From assembly GCF_000972845.2 (NCBI RefSeq), contig NC_040029.1:5011811-5075810 (forward strand): a stretch of 64,000 nt of DNA, in the 5' to 3' direction. The translations under genes were made by a program, and so were the position numbers. A model generated the notes under the pieces. That model had not been told where the DNA came from. It saw nothing but the letters and a program-made list of their open reading frames with translations, and did no database searches. Of this stretch, positions 35,901 through 45,900 are shown piece by piece (within the stretch, counting starts at the first letter, position 1; each line of letters opens with the position of its first letter). The stretch is from Larimichthys crocea. Taxonomy: Eukaryota; Chordata; Actinopteri; Sciaenidae.

Positions 35901-38900
35901 ATTGTTTTTCCTCATTACCCAGAAACCCCAGTGCACAGTGGCTCATCCTCCCCGTTGCCCTTGACGCCGAGCAAAGAGCGAAGTGGGCCTTTCTACGGCC
36001 TGGAGAGCCGGAGGAACAACGAGCTAAACGAGGTGATGATGTTACTCGAGGTGAACGTTTTATCAGCTGGAAGGGAAACAAATTTCTTGTTGAAGGACCC
36101 GAGGAGTGTCACTTAAACAGGTTCCCACCTGTATGAAATGAAATAGTAAGGTCAAGCAAAATAGTTCATTCATACAGGCCTGTGGCTTTGCCAAATTCAC
36201 AGTGAGCTATGGTTGGTGAACCTCAGATCCTCCTACAGGGGCTCACTCTGAAGACAGTTTGTACATTTTAAAATGAAATGCATCATAAGAGGCTAGATCT
36301 GTGAAGGACGCTAAACACTTTGTGCTCAAGTAATTAACTGAAAACATAGGTAAAGATGGTGATGACATGACAAAAAAGTCCTCCCATTTTTCCTTTCATT
36401 TAATATTAAATACTGCGTATACTCCAATATGATCAGCCTACGTTTGGTTATTGTGAGCAGTTGGAGCTTTTTCATAGTTCATAGCCCCCAAAAATGAACT
36501 AGTTGAAGTTCAATGAACTGCTATCACAAAATGCTGTGACAAACTGCAGCTGCTGCCTCGTGGTATTCTGGTTAAACTGCAAGCTGAACATCCTTTAATT
36601 CTCTGCTTAGATGCCGAGTGTTCATACAAAACCTCAGAGCTTCTGTTCATTTTTTATCTCCTTCTCTCTTTAGGTCCTCAGTTGGAAGCTGACTCCTGAT
36701 AACTACCCCTTGAACGACCAGCTCCCCCCACCCTCCTACCTGTACGGCGCACAACACCTTTTGCGGCTTTTTGGTTGGTGTCTGATCATTTTACTCTCAC
36801 TGGTTCACTCGTCATACTTTGATCACATTCCCGCCAGTCTTTTGGCATGCTCACCGTCTCGCTTTTCTTCCAGTTAAACTCCCGGAGATCCTCGGAAAGA
36901 TGCAGATCCCTGAGAGGAACCTTCGAGCCCTGGTCAAACATTTGGAACTCTTTCTCAGGTAACGGATGATTGTGATCAAATGAAATAAATCAGTATTATT
37001 AGAGGTTTACAAAGGAAGAGAGGGACAGTAAAGGCCGCAGGTTTCAAGTGTCTTTACGCTCTGCGGATGGGAGAGTAGCAATCTTTGGTTCACTCGGGCC
37101 TGAAGACTTGTTTCCTCACTGAAACATTCAGGCATAGTTTTGAAATCTCAGCCCCTTGTAGAAAAATAGATTGTGCCGTCAGGTGGACAGAAGCTGCGAG
37201 AAATCATGTCGAATTTCCTTGGGGGATAAATCATTAAAAAGGTGAGGCGCTGCATTCAATGAACGGGACATTAACTAGGAAGCGTTCCGTCTTAAAATGC
37301 ACCTCGCTAATAACCCGCATGGTTCATTAAGCAAGGTTTGACCTAGCTAAGCATTAAAGCTCAATAGTAATCGCCAGAGTTGAGTTGCAAGAAGTTTTTA
37401 TTTCACAAGGAGAGAGAAAACCTGGAAGGTACTGGCACAACCTCGACAAATGCATTAAATGCCTGATGTACGCTACATAAAAGAAGCAAGTGAAAGGAAG
37501 AGATTAAAAGATGGAGGTAGAGTTCATGGAAACATAAATGCTGACTGTCAAGATTCTGAAAATAACTCAAACAGGAAAACAAAAAGACAAGGAAGAGGAA
37601 GATGAGAACACGTAAGGGTGGAGAGGAGGAAGAGCATGTGTCAGAGGGAGGGAGATGAGTGGACGTTACACAAGCGCGGGAGTCTAATCTTTAAATCCTT
37701 CCAAGCGATCTTCGGTTGAGGCGGTCCCAAACCTGGGGGATTTAGGTCCTCTCATTCTCTAATCAAACACGCGCCGTACTGCCTCCTGCCGCCAAGCAGC
37801 GCTGCGGAGCAGCACCTGAACGCACCACGGAGTCGGCGGGCACCGGGACAAAATCTTTCAGAGCCAAAATTACCTCTATTCCACCACTCAGCCATAAAAA
37901 TGGATATAAATAAATAAGCTCGGTACTCGGTGCCGACCACAAGGTGGTCTTCTGAAAATAGCTCGAGCTGGCGTTCATATTAGAGTGGTGTGCGGTATGA
38001 AAGGATCACAGCGTATGTGATGCTTCTCCAGATTTTTTTTTTTGGTCTCCCGCTGGGACCGTTCTCAACAGAGCATTGTCAAAACGGGACAGGAACACTT
38101 CGCGCAAATGTCATCGGTTAGTCGGGAGGAAAAACGGCAATCGAGAAAACAAAAAGTGCTCACTTCAGTGGCACCGGCCTGCAAATCACCAGTGCAATAT
38201 TCAGCTAAATGGCAACGGACAATCACAGTAATATTTTCTCCCGAGTTGGAGACTCTGCAGGACGCTTGATACAAACTGAAATAGCAGTGTTCTTTTTGGA
38301 AATCAGCCTCGTGGCAGATTGTGCCGAATGACTGCGAGAGCGGGGAGGAAAAAAACCCAACTGATTGATGTCGCAGAGACCGAAGCGCAGTGCATTCTGG
38401 TACACACAGTTGATCTCTCACTCTCCCTTTCTCCGCAAGAATGATTCTGATTAAGTGTGGGTGTGTTTTTTTTTTTTTTTTTTGCACACGTGTGTCCACA
38501 CACATTATGCTGATTTACAGTGTGTATGCCTAAAGCAGCTTGCCTTGTGTTATTACAGCTATAAAGATTAGCACAAGTCCAATTTCTGGCACCGTCAGCC
38601 CCCCCTAAAAAATCATTTTTATTAATAAATATATACGTTAAAACCTGTCCAGTGCCTTTCAGTGAGTTTATTTGTATCAACTTTTTTATTTGCAGTGTGG
38701 AATCAGGCTAAACTAAATCACCAGCGGGGTTCCCCCGTGTTCCCTTTATTGTCCCATTAGGGTTGTCTTGTTTGTTATTCGCTGTCAAAGCGCTCTTAAG
38801 TTCTCCTCTGATGAGGATAATTTGTTTGCATTGAGCTTAGGAAGGCCGGTGGAGCTAAGATGAGATGGCAAGATTTAAAGGATTTGGCCGAGTAGCGGAT

Positions 38901-39438
38901 ACTAAGAAGATTCCGGATTAGTTTTCCCCGCTACTGATTAGATAGGAGGGGGGATTTTTCACTCTTTTCCCGACTGTCGGTCGGCCTTTCTCGTGTTCGG
39001 TTTCTCTGTCACAGCGATTGCTTCTCTGCCGACGGTATAGGGACGGATGAGGGGACTTTGTCTCTGCCATACATACCCCAGGCAGAGGTCAGGGGGTCTG
39101 GGATTTATGTGGAATGATCCGGGGATATCTAGGAAAAAAACAGAAGTCGACGTGAACCCGAGACATGACATATGAGATGCTGTCCTTCATGTAAGTCTAT
39201 AGGGTCGGCTCCGTCATGTGACAAACGTCTTGTGTTGAATATTTGATGAGAACAGAGAGGACAGCTGAACATTTTTGGAGTCTTATCTCACCAGATTTCC
39301 CTCCCTTGCACTTCCCGCCCCCTCTCTCTCTCTCCTAGGTTTATGGCAGAGTTCCACGAGGATTTTTTCCCTGAGTCTGCATATGTGTCAGCATCAGAGG
39401 CCCACTACAGCATGAAACAACCGAGGCCCGTTTATTGA
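26037..39438 (+). CDS. msl3: msl3, MSL complex chromo-barrel/MRG protein, full coding span (14 coding exons)
   Basis: Coding exons: 26037-26135, 33365-33447, 33567-33662, 33846-33940, 34018-34115, 34227-34355, 34436-34593, 34750-34908, 35033-35268, 35348-35437, 35923-36032, 36674-36773, 36874-36958, 39339-39438. All junctions are GT-AG, all phases agree, and the total is 1638 nt (545 aa; human MSL3 is about 521). Residues 7 to about 90 form the chromo-barrel domain. The aromatic cage known in human MSL3 (Tyr31, Phe56, Trp59, Trp63) is conserved as Tyr30, Phe55, Trp58 and Trp62. A basic run (about 94-108) and an acidic Ser-rich linker (126-157) follow. The MRG domain runs from about 160 to the C-terminus and is interrupted by a Pro/Ser-rich basic linker encoded by exons 9-11. 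MSL3 binds H4K20me1 and, through MSL1, helps target MOF (KAT8) acetylation of H4K16 in the nucleus. A damaged second copy of exons 2-13 lies in intron 1. Confidence 0.96.
26876..26934 (+). repeat. (GATA)n microsatellite in msl3 intron 1
   Basis: An uninterrupted TAGA/GATA tract of about 59 bases at the edge of the inverted non-LTR tail. Confidence 0.95.
26876..27112 (-). mobile_element. Second copy of the same non-LTR tail, inverted
   Basis: Its reverse complement shares taatgctgctgctgcactat, the gcacaatatattttat segment and the aataaagtatctatc end with 1946-2130. It lacks the aatttcccagcttgggat part. It lies in msl3 intron 1 immediately before duplication unit 1. Confidence 0.65.
27187..27300 (-). 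mobile_element. Non-LTR-like fragment present only in unit 1
   Basis: The ttcaaggagttttattgtca and gatgaaacgaaattggtttc strings resemble a widespread fish retroelement 3' end in reverse. There is no counterpart in unit 2, where ggggccccccaaaaaa is followed directly by tactcagatactcag. It ends at the N gap. Confidence 0.5.
27306..27315. other. Assembly gap (10 N)
   Basis: Ten undetermined bases, a contig join or an unresolved patch. They sit just inside the start of unit 1 of the duplicated msl3 segment, flanked by an A-rich tract on the left. Confidence 1.
27331..27660 (-). mobile_element. Non-LTR 3' end, reverse strand, unit 1 copy
   Basis: Starts with actcagatactcagaag, then tattaatccccgtagggaaa, the reverse of a LINE tail ending tttccctacggggattaata. 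It carries deletions relative to the copy at about 32579-32935. Confidence 0.6.
27813..27993 (+). mobile_element. hAT-like MITE, copy in unit 1
   Basis: Terminal inverted repeats of the cagtgtgtctcagtcctgg / ccaggattgagaaacac type around a near-palindromic core that includes caggtgtgttggagcagg. This is the pattern of a non-autonomous hAT family common in fish. It carries small deletions relative to the unit 2 copy. Confidence 0.75.
28104..31616 (+). pseudogene. Damaged second copy of msl3 exons 2-13 (unit 1)
   Basis: Counterparts of msl3 exons 2-13 appear in order at 28104-28184, 28302-28395, 28580-28670, 28747-28842, 28952-29080, 29164-29321, 29466-29621, 29743-29971, 30052-30139, 30615-30723, 31345 to about 31442, and 31534-31616. 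Most are frameshifted against the intact copy, chiefly by one-base deletions, and no continuous reading frame survives. The exon 2 donor is lost (gtgacg has become ggacga) and the exon 12 donor context is changed. Introns are equally affected. There is no copy of exon 1 or exon 14. The copy could not encode a working protein as written. The error type and the nearby N gap suggest an unpolished false duplication in the assembly; a young pseudogenic tandem duplication is the alternative. Confidence 0.9.
32331..32482. mobile_element. L2-like fragment at the duplication junction
   Basis: The aattaaaaacatcagaatgt segment and the next ~80 bases nearly repeat 3823-3915. The piece occupies exactly the space between the end of unit 1 and the start of unit 2. 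It is absent at the other end of each unit. Confidence 0.75.
32579..32935 (-). mobile_element. Non-LTR 3' end, reverse strand, unit 2 copy
   Basis: The tactttattaatccccgtag string marks the tail of a fish non-LTR element in reverse. The rest is A-rich with repeated aagtaacagtgag and aataggaccagtaacagta strings. There is no coding capacity. Confidence 0.6.
33067..33252 (+). mobile_element. hAT-like MITE in msl3 intron 1 (unit 2 copy)
   Basis: Starts cagtgtgtctcaatcctgg and ends with its near-inverse ccaggattgagaaacacg. A degenerate 8-base flanking duplication is possible (tcttaagt / ccttaaat). There is no coding capacity. It lies about 110 bases before exon 2. Confidence 0.8.
33365..33447 (+). 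CDS. msl3: msl3 coding exon 2 (residues 34-61)
   Basis: Acceptor tttgcag, donor ag/gtgacg, phase 2. Encodes chromo-barrel strands ending [13 protein letters not shown], with cage residues Phe55 and Trp58. The damaged counterpart is at 28104-28184. Confidence 0.95.
33567..33662 (+). CDS. msl3: msl3 coding exon 3 (residues 61-93)
   Basis: Completes the chromo-barrel: [18 protein letters not shown], including cage residue Trp62. Acceptor gggtag, donor gtaagt. The damaged counterpart is at 28302-28395. Confidence 0.95.
33846..33940 (+). CDS. msl3: msl3 coding exon 4 (residues 93-125)
   Basis: Encodes a basic [12 protein letters not shown] segment that could serve as a nuclear localisation or nucleic-acid contact region, followed by an acidic EDDSDD tail. 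Acceptor cggtag, donor gtgaga. The damaged counterpart is at 28580-28670. Confidence 0.93.
34018..34115 (+). CDS. msl3: msl3 coding exon 5 (residues 125-157)
   Basis: Encodes the acidic, serine-rich linker between the chromo-barrel and MRG domains ([16 protein letters not shown]). Acceptor tctgcag, donor gtgacg, phase 0. It is low in complexity and only loosely similar to the human linker, as expected for disordered sequence. The damaged counterpart is at 28747-28842. Confidence 0.92.
34227..34355 (+). CDS. msl3: msl3 coding exon 6 (residues 158-200, start of MRG domain)
   Basis: Encodes [20 protein letters not shown], the conserved opening of the MRG domain, then a basic NKRKK end. Acceptor gtttcag, donor gtacac, phase 0. 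The damaged counterpart is at 28952-29080. Confidence 0.95.
34436..34593 (+). CDS. msl3: msl3 coding exon 7 (residues 201-253, MRG domain)
   Basis: Encodes [20 protein letters not shown], an MRG core helix nearly identical to human MSL3, then a Gln/Ser-rich stretch. Acceptor cttctag, donor gtgagt. The damaged counterpart is at 29164-29321. Confidence 0.95.
34750..34908 (+). CDS. msl3: msl3 coding exon 8 (residues 253-306, MRG domain)
   Basis: Encodes [19 protein letters not shown] and [12 protein letters not shown], both characteristic of the MRG fold. Acceptor ttttaag, donor gtaagt. The damaged counterpart is at 29466-29621. Confidence 0.95.
35033..35268 (+). CDS. msl3: msl3 coding exon 9 (residues 306-385, linker within MRG region)
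   Basis: The largest coding exon. It encodes a Pro/Thr/Ser-rich linker ([13 protein letters not shown]), the conserved basic TPKRRR motif and the SLRRSTRN segment also found in human MSL3. Acceptor ttcgaag, donor gtaatg. The damaged counterpart is at 29743-29971. Confidence 0.94.
35348..35437 (+). CDS. msl3: msl3 coding exon 10 (residues 385-415)
   Basis: Encodes [20 protein letters not shown], matching the human PKLFLHLEKK region. Acceptor tcatcag, donor gtaagt. The counterpart at 30052-30139 carries several base substitutions here as well as indels elsewhere. Confidence 0.93.
35923..36032 (+). CDS. msl3: msl3 coding exon 11 (residues 415-451)
   Basis: Encodes [17 protein letters not shown] and the [10 protein letters not shown] motif just before the second half of the MRG domain. 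Acceptor acccag, donor gtgatg, phase 0. The damaged counterpart is at 30615-30723. Confidence 0.95.
36674..36773 (+). CDS. msl3: msl3 coding exon 12 (residues 452-485, MRG domain)
   Basis: Encodes [16 protein letters not shown] and [16 protein letters not shown], which are diagnostic for MSL3. Acceptor ctttag, donor gttggt (a weaker consensus). The counterpart from 31345 to about 31442 has an altered donor context. Confidence 0.95.
36874..36958 (+). CDS. msl3: msl3 coding exon 13 (residues 485-513, MRG domain)
   Basis: Encodes [20 protein letters not shown], the late MRG helices. Acceptor ttccag, donor gtaacg. The damaged counterpart is at 31534-31616. This is the last exon inside the duplicated segment. 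Confidence 0.95.
36959..39338 (+). other. msl3 intron 13
   Basis: Unit 2 of the duplication ends at 37713 inside this intron; beyond that the sequence is unique. It contains a T17 tract near 38466. Short open frames here have no recognisable similarity. Confidence 0.8.
39339..39438 (+). CDS. msl3: msl3 terminal coding exon 14 (residues 513-545 and stop)
   Basis: Encodes [20 protein letters not shown] and ends RPVY followed by TGA, matching the human C-terminus. Acceptor cctag follows a strong CT tract. It lies outside the duplicated segment and occurs once. Confidence 0.95.
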
Positions 39439-42400
39439 AGGAGATGGCGGCCATTGTGTTTCCTTCCCTTGCTTGTCTCTACCCTGACCTGTCTGGGCTC
39501 ATGCACAGAGGACTAAATCGCAGCTTTCTCTGGAGTTGAGCTCTCCCGGACCAACTTTTCTTTTCCTCTGGCCTGTTAGTCATCCTGCTCTTCCTGTATG
39601 GAGCCAGTTGCTTCTACCATGCCACTAACCCTCACCTCTGCTCTGTTTGTGTGGGACCGTCCTGCATGTCAAGCCGCCCTGCGCTGCTTCGCTTCAATGT
39701 GCTGCTCCATGGCATGTCAAAGTGCTGTCTGTTGGCTTGCGCTACCTGTTTGCAGGCTTGATATAAATATTGATTTGTAGGACACAGCCGCTGCCAAGTC
39801 CCTGTCTGCTGTTTTTGTTATCTGGCCTACACTTTTAAAGACCACGCTAAGGCCAGAAAGTTCTGCAGCCTCTCCAACATTAGAGGCTGGTCAGAACAGT
39901 TTTGAATCACTTAGCTGTGGAAGCAGAGCTCTGACTTTGTCGCTCCTCATAACCACAGTTTTGGTCCATTGTGGTCAATTGAAAGGGACACTGAAAAAGC
40001 CCTGTGTTCTTGCTCTGCCAAAATAAACACATTTTGGATATTCTTTAGGGTGCTGTTTGCTGGCTTGCCTGCACGGTAGCTTGGCACCTTCTTTATGTAG
40101 TGACTTCCTGTAAGCGCTTTCCCGTGAAACGCTGCCAATGATCCTCTTCCGGATATGATTCCTCTAAAAACTACAGCAGGACTTGCTCTTCTTATCCCGG
40201 AGATGCTTTCCCCGAGCAATTCTAATTTACAAACTGTCGATCAGGAACGTCGTTTCCTGTGGATTTTCCGTGTTTTGAATGTGTAATGTCCTCTCAGTGT
40301 CCACGAGAGATTTTCTTATTTCTTGCTTTGCTTTTCATGCTGTCCTGTGTATGTCTGATAAACAGCAGCTTATTATTTCCATTTATTTTTCTGCCTGTTC
40401 GTCTCACTACGGCCGCCTTCTAACGGAAAAGACGAGGCGCAGTTGCAAATGTGCTGTCTGCAGCATATCTGAGAGTAAACGTGTTGCTCTGTACACAGAG
40501 AAATGTGCTAATATCCTGTTCTGATCAACACTTTCTCATAATATACCATTAAAGAGCTGAGGCTGTTTTTGTATTTGCAAATATTAAAGATTGTTTGAGA
40601 CCAGCTTTGAGTACCAGAAGGATTAGGCAATTACTTGAACGTGTCAAAAAAGAATTGAGAATAACTTTTTAGAAGAACAGACTCAATGAATCACTTGTGA
40701 ATGCGACAACAAAAGTGATTGTTACGGCAGCTGGTCGTGACATTGTGAAAATGTAAATACAACACCTGTTGATCTGTTATTTATTTATCTTTGCACACCA
40801 CTGGATCACTCTGTTCATATGTTGTCACGCTCGTTAATACGTAATGAGTTTGTCTGTTTCTTGAACACATCTGTCAATACAGTTGCTGTGTTGTAACACA
40901 CTTGTATGCATAATACAAAATATTTCCTGTGTTATATACAGAAGTATCATTTGCATAGCCTGTTATACTTTTCTATTGTTCATTTTCAATGTCTGTTTCC
41001 TTTTTTAGCTCCGTTTAAATAAAGACTTTGTGAAGCTTCCTCACTCGCTATACATAAAGGACCATGATTGCTCTTGATTATATGAATTTTACTTTGTACT
41101 ACCTGGACTGATGCCTGCTCATTCCTGTGCCTTTCCCCGCCTTTGTAATTTCCACTTTTTGAAGAATCAGCTCGGAGCGGGCGAATGGATTCGAATCGCC
41201 GACAAAACCCCACAAAGCACTCCTCCTATTAAAAGTTAAAAGCAGACTGGAGAATTTGATCAGCTGCCTTGACCTTCCATGTCCACGAACTATAGCTGAT
41301 TAAAGCTGAGTCCCAAGAAATGCAATCAACAAACGTCTGACATTTTAAATATGCTGCCCTCGTAAACGTGGCCCTTGTGTTTGTCTTTGAGCTACTTAAA
41401 AGCAATCCCCCATTGCCACTCGTTTATACACTAATTCAACACCATTTAATCAAAGGTGATTCAATGAAAATCCGCCAGAATTAAAGCCAAAGTCTGCTAT
41501 TGATGCGCTATGATACAATCACTGTTCCCCTTGTTAGCACTGGAGGACAGGTTGATAGTTTGATCAGATCAATGTACCCTTGTTTGCGGGAGATGGATGC
41601 CGTCTTCTGGTGCTTGCTGTTCTACGTGGACATGAGATAAAAGTTCAATATTTTGTTCTAAATCAGGAACTTTGGCAGCTAAACCTTTTAGGCCTTTGTG
41701 TTCTCCTTGAAACAAACTAAAACACTATGAAACTCTAGCTTTGGGACGATAGACTATATGAAACATGGATGTACTCTCCACAAAATAAACTAGAAAGTAT
41801 CAAGAGCCAGGTTATGTAAATATATCTAAATCCAAAAAGGAACTTGTTTTTATTGTATCGTCTTCTCTACCTGTACATGCTGCATCTTTACTGTCTGCAG
41901 AACTACGCTCTTAGTCCATTCCCAGTGTACCTATGGGATGCTGGCTAACCTGGCCTCCCCACATCAGGGTCCTAATGGGTTTTAGTGGTGAGCCCTAATT
42001 GTATTTGGACTGGGTCAGACTTCTTGTAATGAACCGCTTATCACTGCAACCCAAGACGGCACTCTCTTGGCTGCTGCTATCATGTAGCCACAGAAGCCAC
42101 CAGTTCAAGGCTCTCCATGCATCTCAAATCGATTTCCCATCCCGCACCGTCTCTATCCACTTACCGCATGATTCAATTGTTGAGGGCGGGTGGGGAATGG
42201 GATGTAATGAGATGTGAGCTATCACCTTGTAAGTGCTGCTGCCCGCACCTTTTGACACCTGATTCCCGCCTATTTTGTTTGTGTTCACCCCCCTTCCATC
42301 TGCAGCGACCGGGTCCTCGCTTTCCATCCCACACTCTGGTCTCTGGTGTCTGACTTCCCCTTTGGTCCCTGAGTGGTTCCCTGCCCTCAAATCCATATCA

Positions 42401-42649
42401 CCTTTCTATTGTCTTAGGTTTCCTGTGATTGGTCTTTTGTCTTTTCCGTTTCTCTCCTCACTCTCTTCGGTGAGACGGAAGAGGAGAGACCGAGGACGTT
42501 TTGGCCAGTCGGAGTAATATCTAATTTGGAAGAGTTCATCCCAAGCGTTTGCTTCATCAAAACATCCTTTGACGCATTCATCTCCATAGCAGTCATTTCG
42601 TCACTCATCTTTACCCCTATCCAACTCTCCTCGCTTTCATTCTTGCACC
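39439..42649. other. Downstream flank of msl3
   Basis: Presumably the msl3 3' UTR followed by intergenic DNA. Candidate poly(A) signals are at 40022 and 41018. No coding sequence or clear mobile element was recognised. Confidence 0.6.
41018..41023 (+). promoter_or_regulatory. Candidate msl3 polyadenylation signal
   Basis: AATAAA about 1.6 kb after the msl3 stop, in an AT-rich stretch that follows unique sequence. An earlier AATAAA lies at 40022-40027. The sequence alone does not show which one is used. Confidence 0.3.
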
Positions 42650-42912
42650 ATGGACCTACGAGATGGATTGCTAGAGGCGAGGGTGGACACCAGCCCATCT
42701 GCCTCCTCTGACTCTTCGTGGACATCATTTGAACTAAGCACTGACCTCACATCAGTCAGCTCTGACCATGTCTTAACTCCCGTGACAGTTGCCAGTGGCT
42801 GCAAAGTGTTCGACGACCAGCACCCGAAGAAGTCTTCCTCAGTCAAGGTGTGTTCGAAAGCGCGAACTAGGGAGGCTGCATGGAGGGAGACGTCTTTTCT
42901 CGGAGACGACGA
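42650..42912 (+). CDS. Candidate first coding exon of an unidentified gene
   Basis: An ATG in a strong initiation context (caccATGg) opens 87 codons and then meets a consensus gtaagt donor at 42913, in phase 2. An in-frame stop lies 63 bases upstream (42587), so the ATG would be the true start. The predicted segment is Ser/Thr/Asp-rich (ASSDSSWTSFELSTDL near residue 18) with a Lys-rich patch later, and has no recognised domain. A weaker donor (gtgtgt at 42848) would end the exon after 66 codons. The family is not recognised. By human gene order the next plus-strand gene after MSL3 is FRMPD4, so an alternative fish first exon of that gene is possible but unproven. No continuation exon is seen. 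Confidence 0.38.
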
Positions 42913-45900
42913 GTAAGTACATCATTGTCATAACAAGAGCGTTCATCAGGGAGGAGGTGAGAATAAGTGAGAGAAACACTTTGGCGTGCAATCTCCTCGC
43001 GAGAAAGTGGAATTTGGTCACACTTTTTTTCAGTATAATCCGATAACCTAATATGATATGCACATAATGTAATGCAAAATGTGTTACATATATATCTTGA
43101 TATTGCTGCCTCGCAAATAGTCCATTCCTTACCAGAAGTGAGGTATGATCAATATATTTTCATTAAGCCCACCAGTATCGGTACGTGGCTCTGCATACTT
43201 TTTGTGCCTTTGAGGCCGTCTGTGTCATTAAAAAAGTTTTGTTCTTTATCCCTTTTTGCTCGAGAATTTAGCGACGAGAAGAATAACACTAAGCTCTCGA
43301 AAAGATGGGAGAGAAGAGGATAAAAGAGCTCCACCAATAGCACATGTGCACTTGCACAAGTGTTCTCACTGAGACTTAGCTTTCAGCCCGCAGTAGTGAT
43401 GATTATCAGTTTCATCTGCTTTTAATCATGAGTGCTTCTGTAATGGGAGTCTGATTCCCAGTAGAAGGACTGCGAGAGCGGATAAAACAAGCCCCGCATT
43501 AGTTTAGATGGAGACCATAAATCACCTCTCCTTGAATTCTTCAGAGAGTCTCAATCTCTGGCAAGTGGGAAAACCGGCGGTGTTGTTCATCAAGTCTTTC
43601 TTTTTCTCTTTCCGTTCTTTGTTTCCGCTCTCCATCACTCCACCAGGCCCCAGTATATATAATTACCTTTCTGCAGAAAGTCTGAACACACTCACTGGCC
43701 GACACTCTCACCATGTCTTTAAATCACCGCTAACTCTCTGTCTGGTGTTCAGTATCTTTATACAGAGACTGATTAAACTTTGGCTGAGGCATGTATCAGA
43801 GCCGGTTGAAGAATATGAATGCGTTTTGCTGTTATTCTCTGTCTTTGTGAGTCCCTGGGTTTCCATCTTTAAAATGGAACGTGAGCAAGACTTTTTTTGT
43901 GTCGTTTAACTTTTTCACATCCCAGTGTGAAGACTGACAAATGGGTGTGGATGAAAGATCTTGCAATGTACTGTTGCTCTTGGGCGTAAGAGGTTTGAAA
44001 ATGTGCAAAATATCTGAAAAGATATCCAGTAAACAACATTTATTGCTTCTTTGCGTCAGCTCCATACAGGACACAGACGCGAGAGTAGGTTCCACCTTGT
44101 GATCTTATTCAGACTACCCCCTCTTCTCCTTGTGACTCAGTAACTCGCAGGGAAACAGTTAAGATTCTTCTGCTGTGTTTCAAGTCCAGAAAGGCCACAG
44201 TGGTTAGAGCGCTTATACGCCGTTGGCTGGTAAAGCTCAGCGATGATTGGGCCATCCCGAACAAGATGGGATGCCTCATGTGAGAATAATAATAATAACA
44301 CGATTAGTATTAGCTTTTCTGAATATAAATTGCTGTTTTTGCCCCCTCGCTGTGTCATATTTCTGTGAACAAAAAGCACAAAAAAAGAAAAAATCACATC
44401 CCCAGACGTAAAGACAGAGAGGGAGGGAGGGTGAGAATAAGAAGAGAGGCAGCCTGAAGAGGATCATGCCACAGAGAGGGAGAGAGAGAGACATAGAGAT
44501 ATAAAGAAATGGGGGAAAGCAGATAAAGAGACTGAGTGATTTTCTGCTCGCTGAATCACCTGACCCCCATCACCACTCTTTCGGACCCTCTGCCCTAAAT
44601 TCCCAGCGTTCTCCACCTCTCATCATTTCTCTTCTTTCTCATTTTGTCTTCCTCCTCCTCCTCACTTTCTCGTTTCTCAGCTGCTTCACAACTACATTTT
44701 TCTCTGTCATCCCCCACTGACCCAAACATAAAGTACTTTTGCTGCAGTTGTGGTTAGTGTTTTTTTTTGCTGGAGCCTGCCCCTCATTTGGTGGTAGCCC
44801 ATAGGATTAGGATACAGTCGGGCAGAGAGACGTGGCGTGATGGCACACTGAGTCATGAGGTAAGATAAGATATATAGTATTTACATCCTCAGTGTCTGAT
44901 GTAATGGATCTGTGGATGAGTGTACTGCTGTACAGGAGGGGTGTAGTGAAGCTGTAGGGGGTGTTTGTGTGAGGAGTGAGTACTAAAATTTATTTTTTGG
45001 CTTTGTTTGTGTGTGTTTTTTCTTTTCCGGAGTCGGTTTTTTCAATATTTTGCCAATTTATTTCTTCCTCACATCTCACCTGTTTAATTCATTCCTTAAT
45101 TACAGTTTCTCGACTGCACTAGTTCCGACTTTTCCGCACAAAATGCTGCATCTATTCAACCCTACCTACTTGTGGCACAGTACAGATAATTAAATATAAG
45201 TGCGCTTCCCACGTCGCAGTGCACTATGTGCCTCGTTCAAGTCTGAGCAGATGGTTAGGCCCTTTGGAGAATTTCGGAGAAAGTTGTTTCAGTCTCTCCA
45301 GGCGAAGCACCATGTGTGGCAGACAGACATTTTCACAGTCGGGTGGAGGCACTCCGATCACAGCCCTCCCACTTATCTCACTGGAGTTACTGCATTTTCT
45401 ACTTCTTTCAAGCTCTGTGGTTTTGACACCAACATTTGAGAGGATTTGAAGTTACTGTGAGGCTCTGCAGTGCGGTCTGCTTCCTAAACCCACATATAGT
45501 ATATACACTGCTACTTCCCATCCTAGATTGATAAACAATACACACACTCAGTATTTCATTAGAGGCATTCAAATGTGATTATTAAGTGTTTAATGAGCTA
45601 TGTAGCCAGCAGAGAATCTTAACAGCAGGCTCAGGAAATGATGTTGTTGAATTGTTGTCTACCCAATCATGGTAGTAATTTAGTTTGGTGTTTGGTATCA
45701 GCCTTGATGAGCTATTATGAGTATTTGAAGCCGATCTTACAAAACGCTATGAATTATTGATGATGTGAAAAGTGTTGTGTGTAGTGACACATCTAGAGTT
45801 CCTCTCTTCTTTTTAGTGTCCTTCAGCTTATTGTTTTGGTTTTAGGGCCCGCAACTTTACTGTTCTGGTTCAACGTGTATGAAAATGACTAAATCTGAGC

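Larger units (their letters stand above)
32483..37713 (+). repeat. Tandem duplication unit 2 (intact copy, about 5.2 kb)
   Basis: The intact partner of 27089-32330, carrying functional msl3 exons 2-13. Its right end continues into unique sequence leading to exon 14. Its left end abuts a dispersed repeat fragment at 32331-32482 rather than the end of unit 1 directly. Confidence 0.93.

Noticed and set aside
38466..38482. Poly-T run as the tail of a minus-strand retrogene
   Set aside because: No retrogene or element sequence is recognisable next to it.
41180..41205. ggattcgaatcgcc as a tRNA T-arm
   Set aside because: No acceptor stem, D-arm or A-box at the expected distance.
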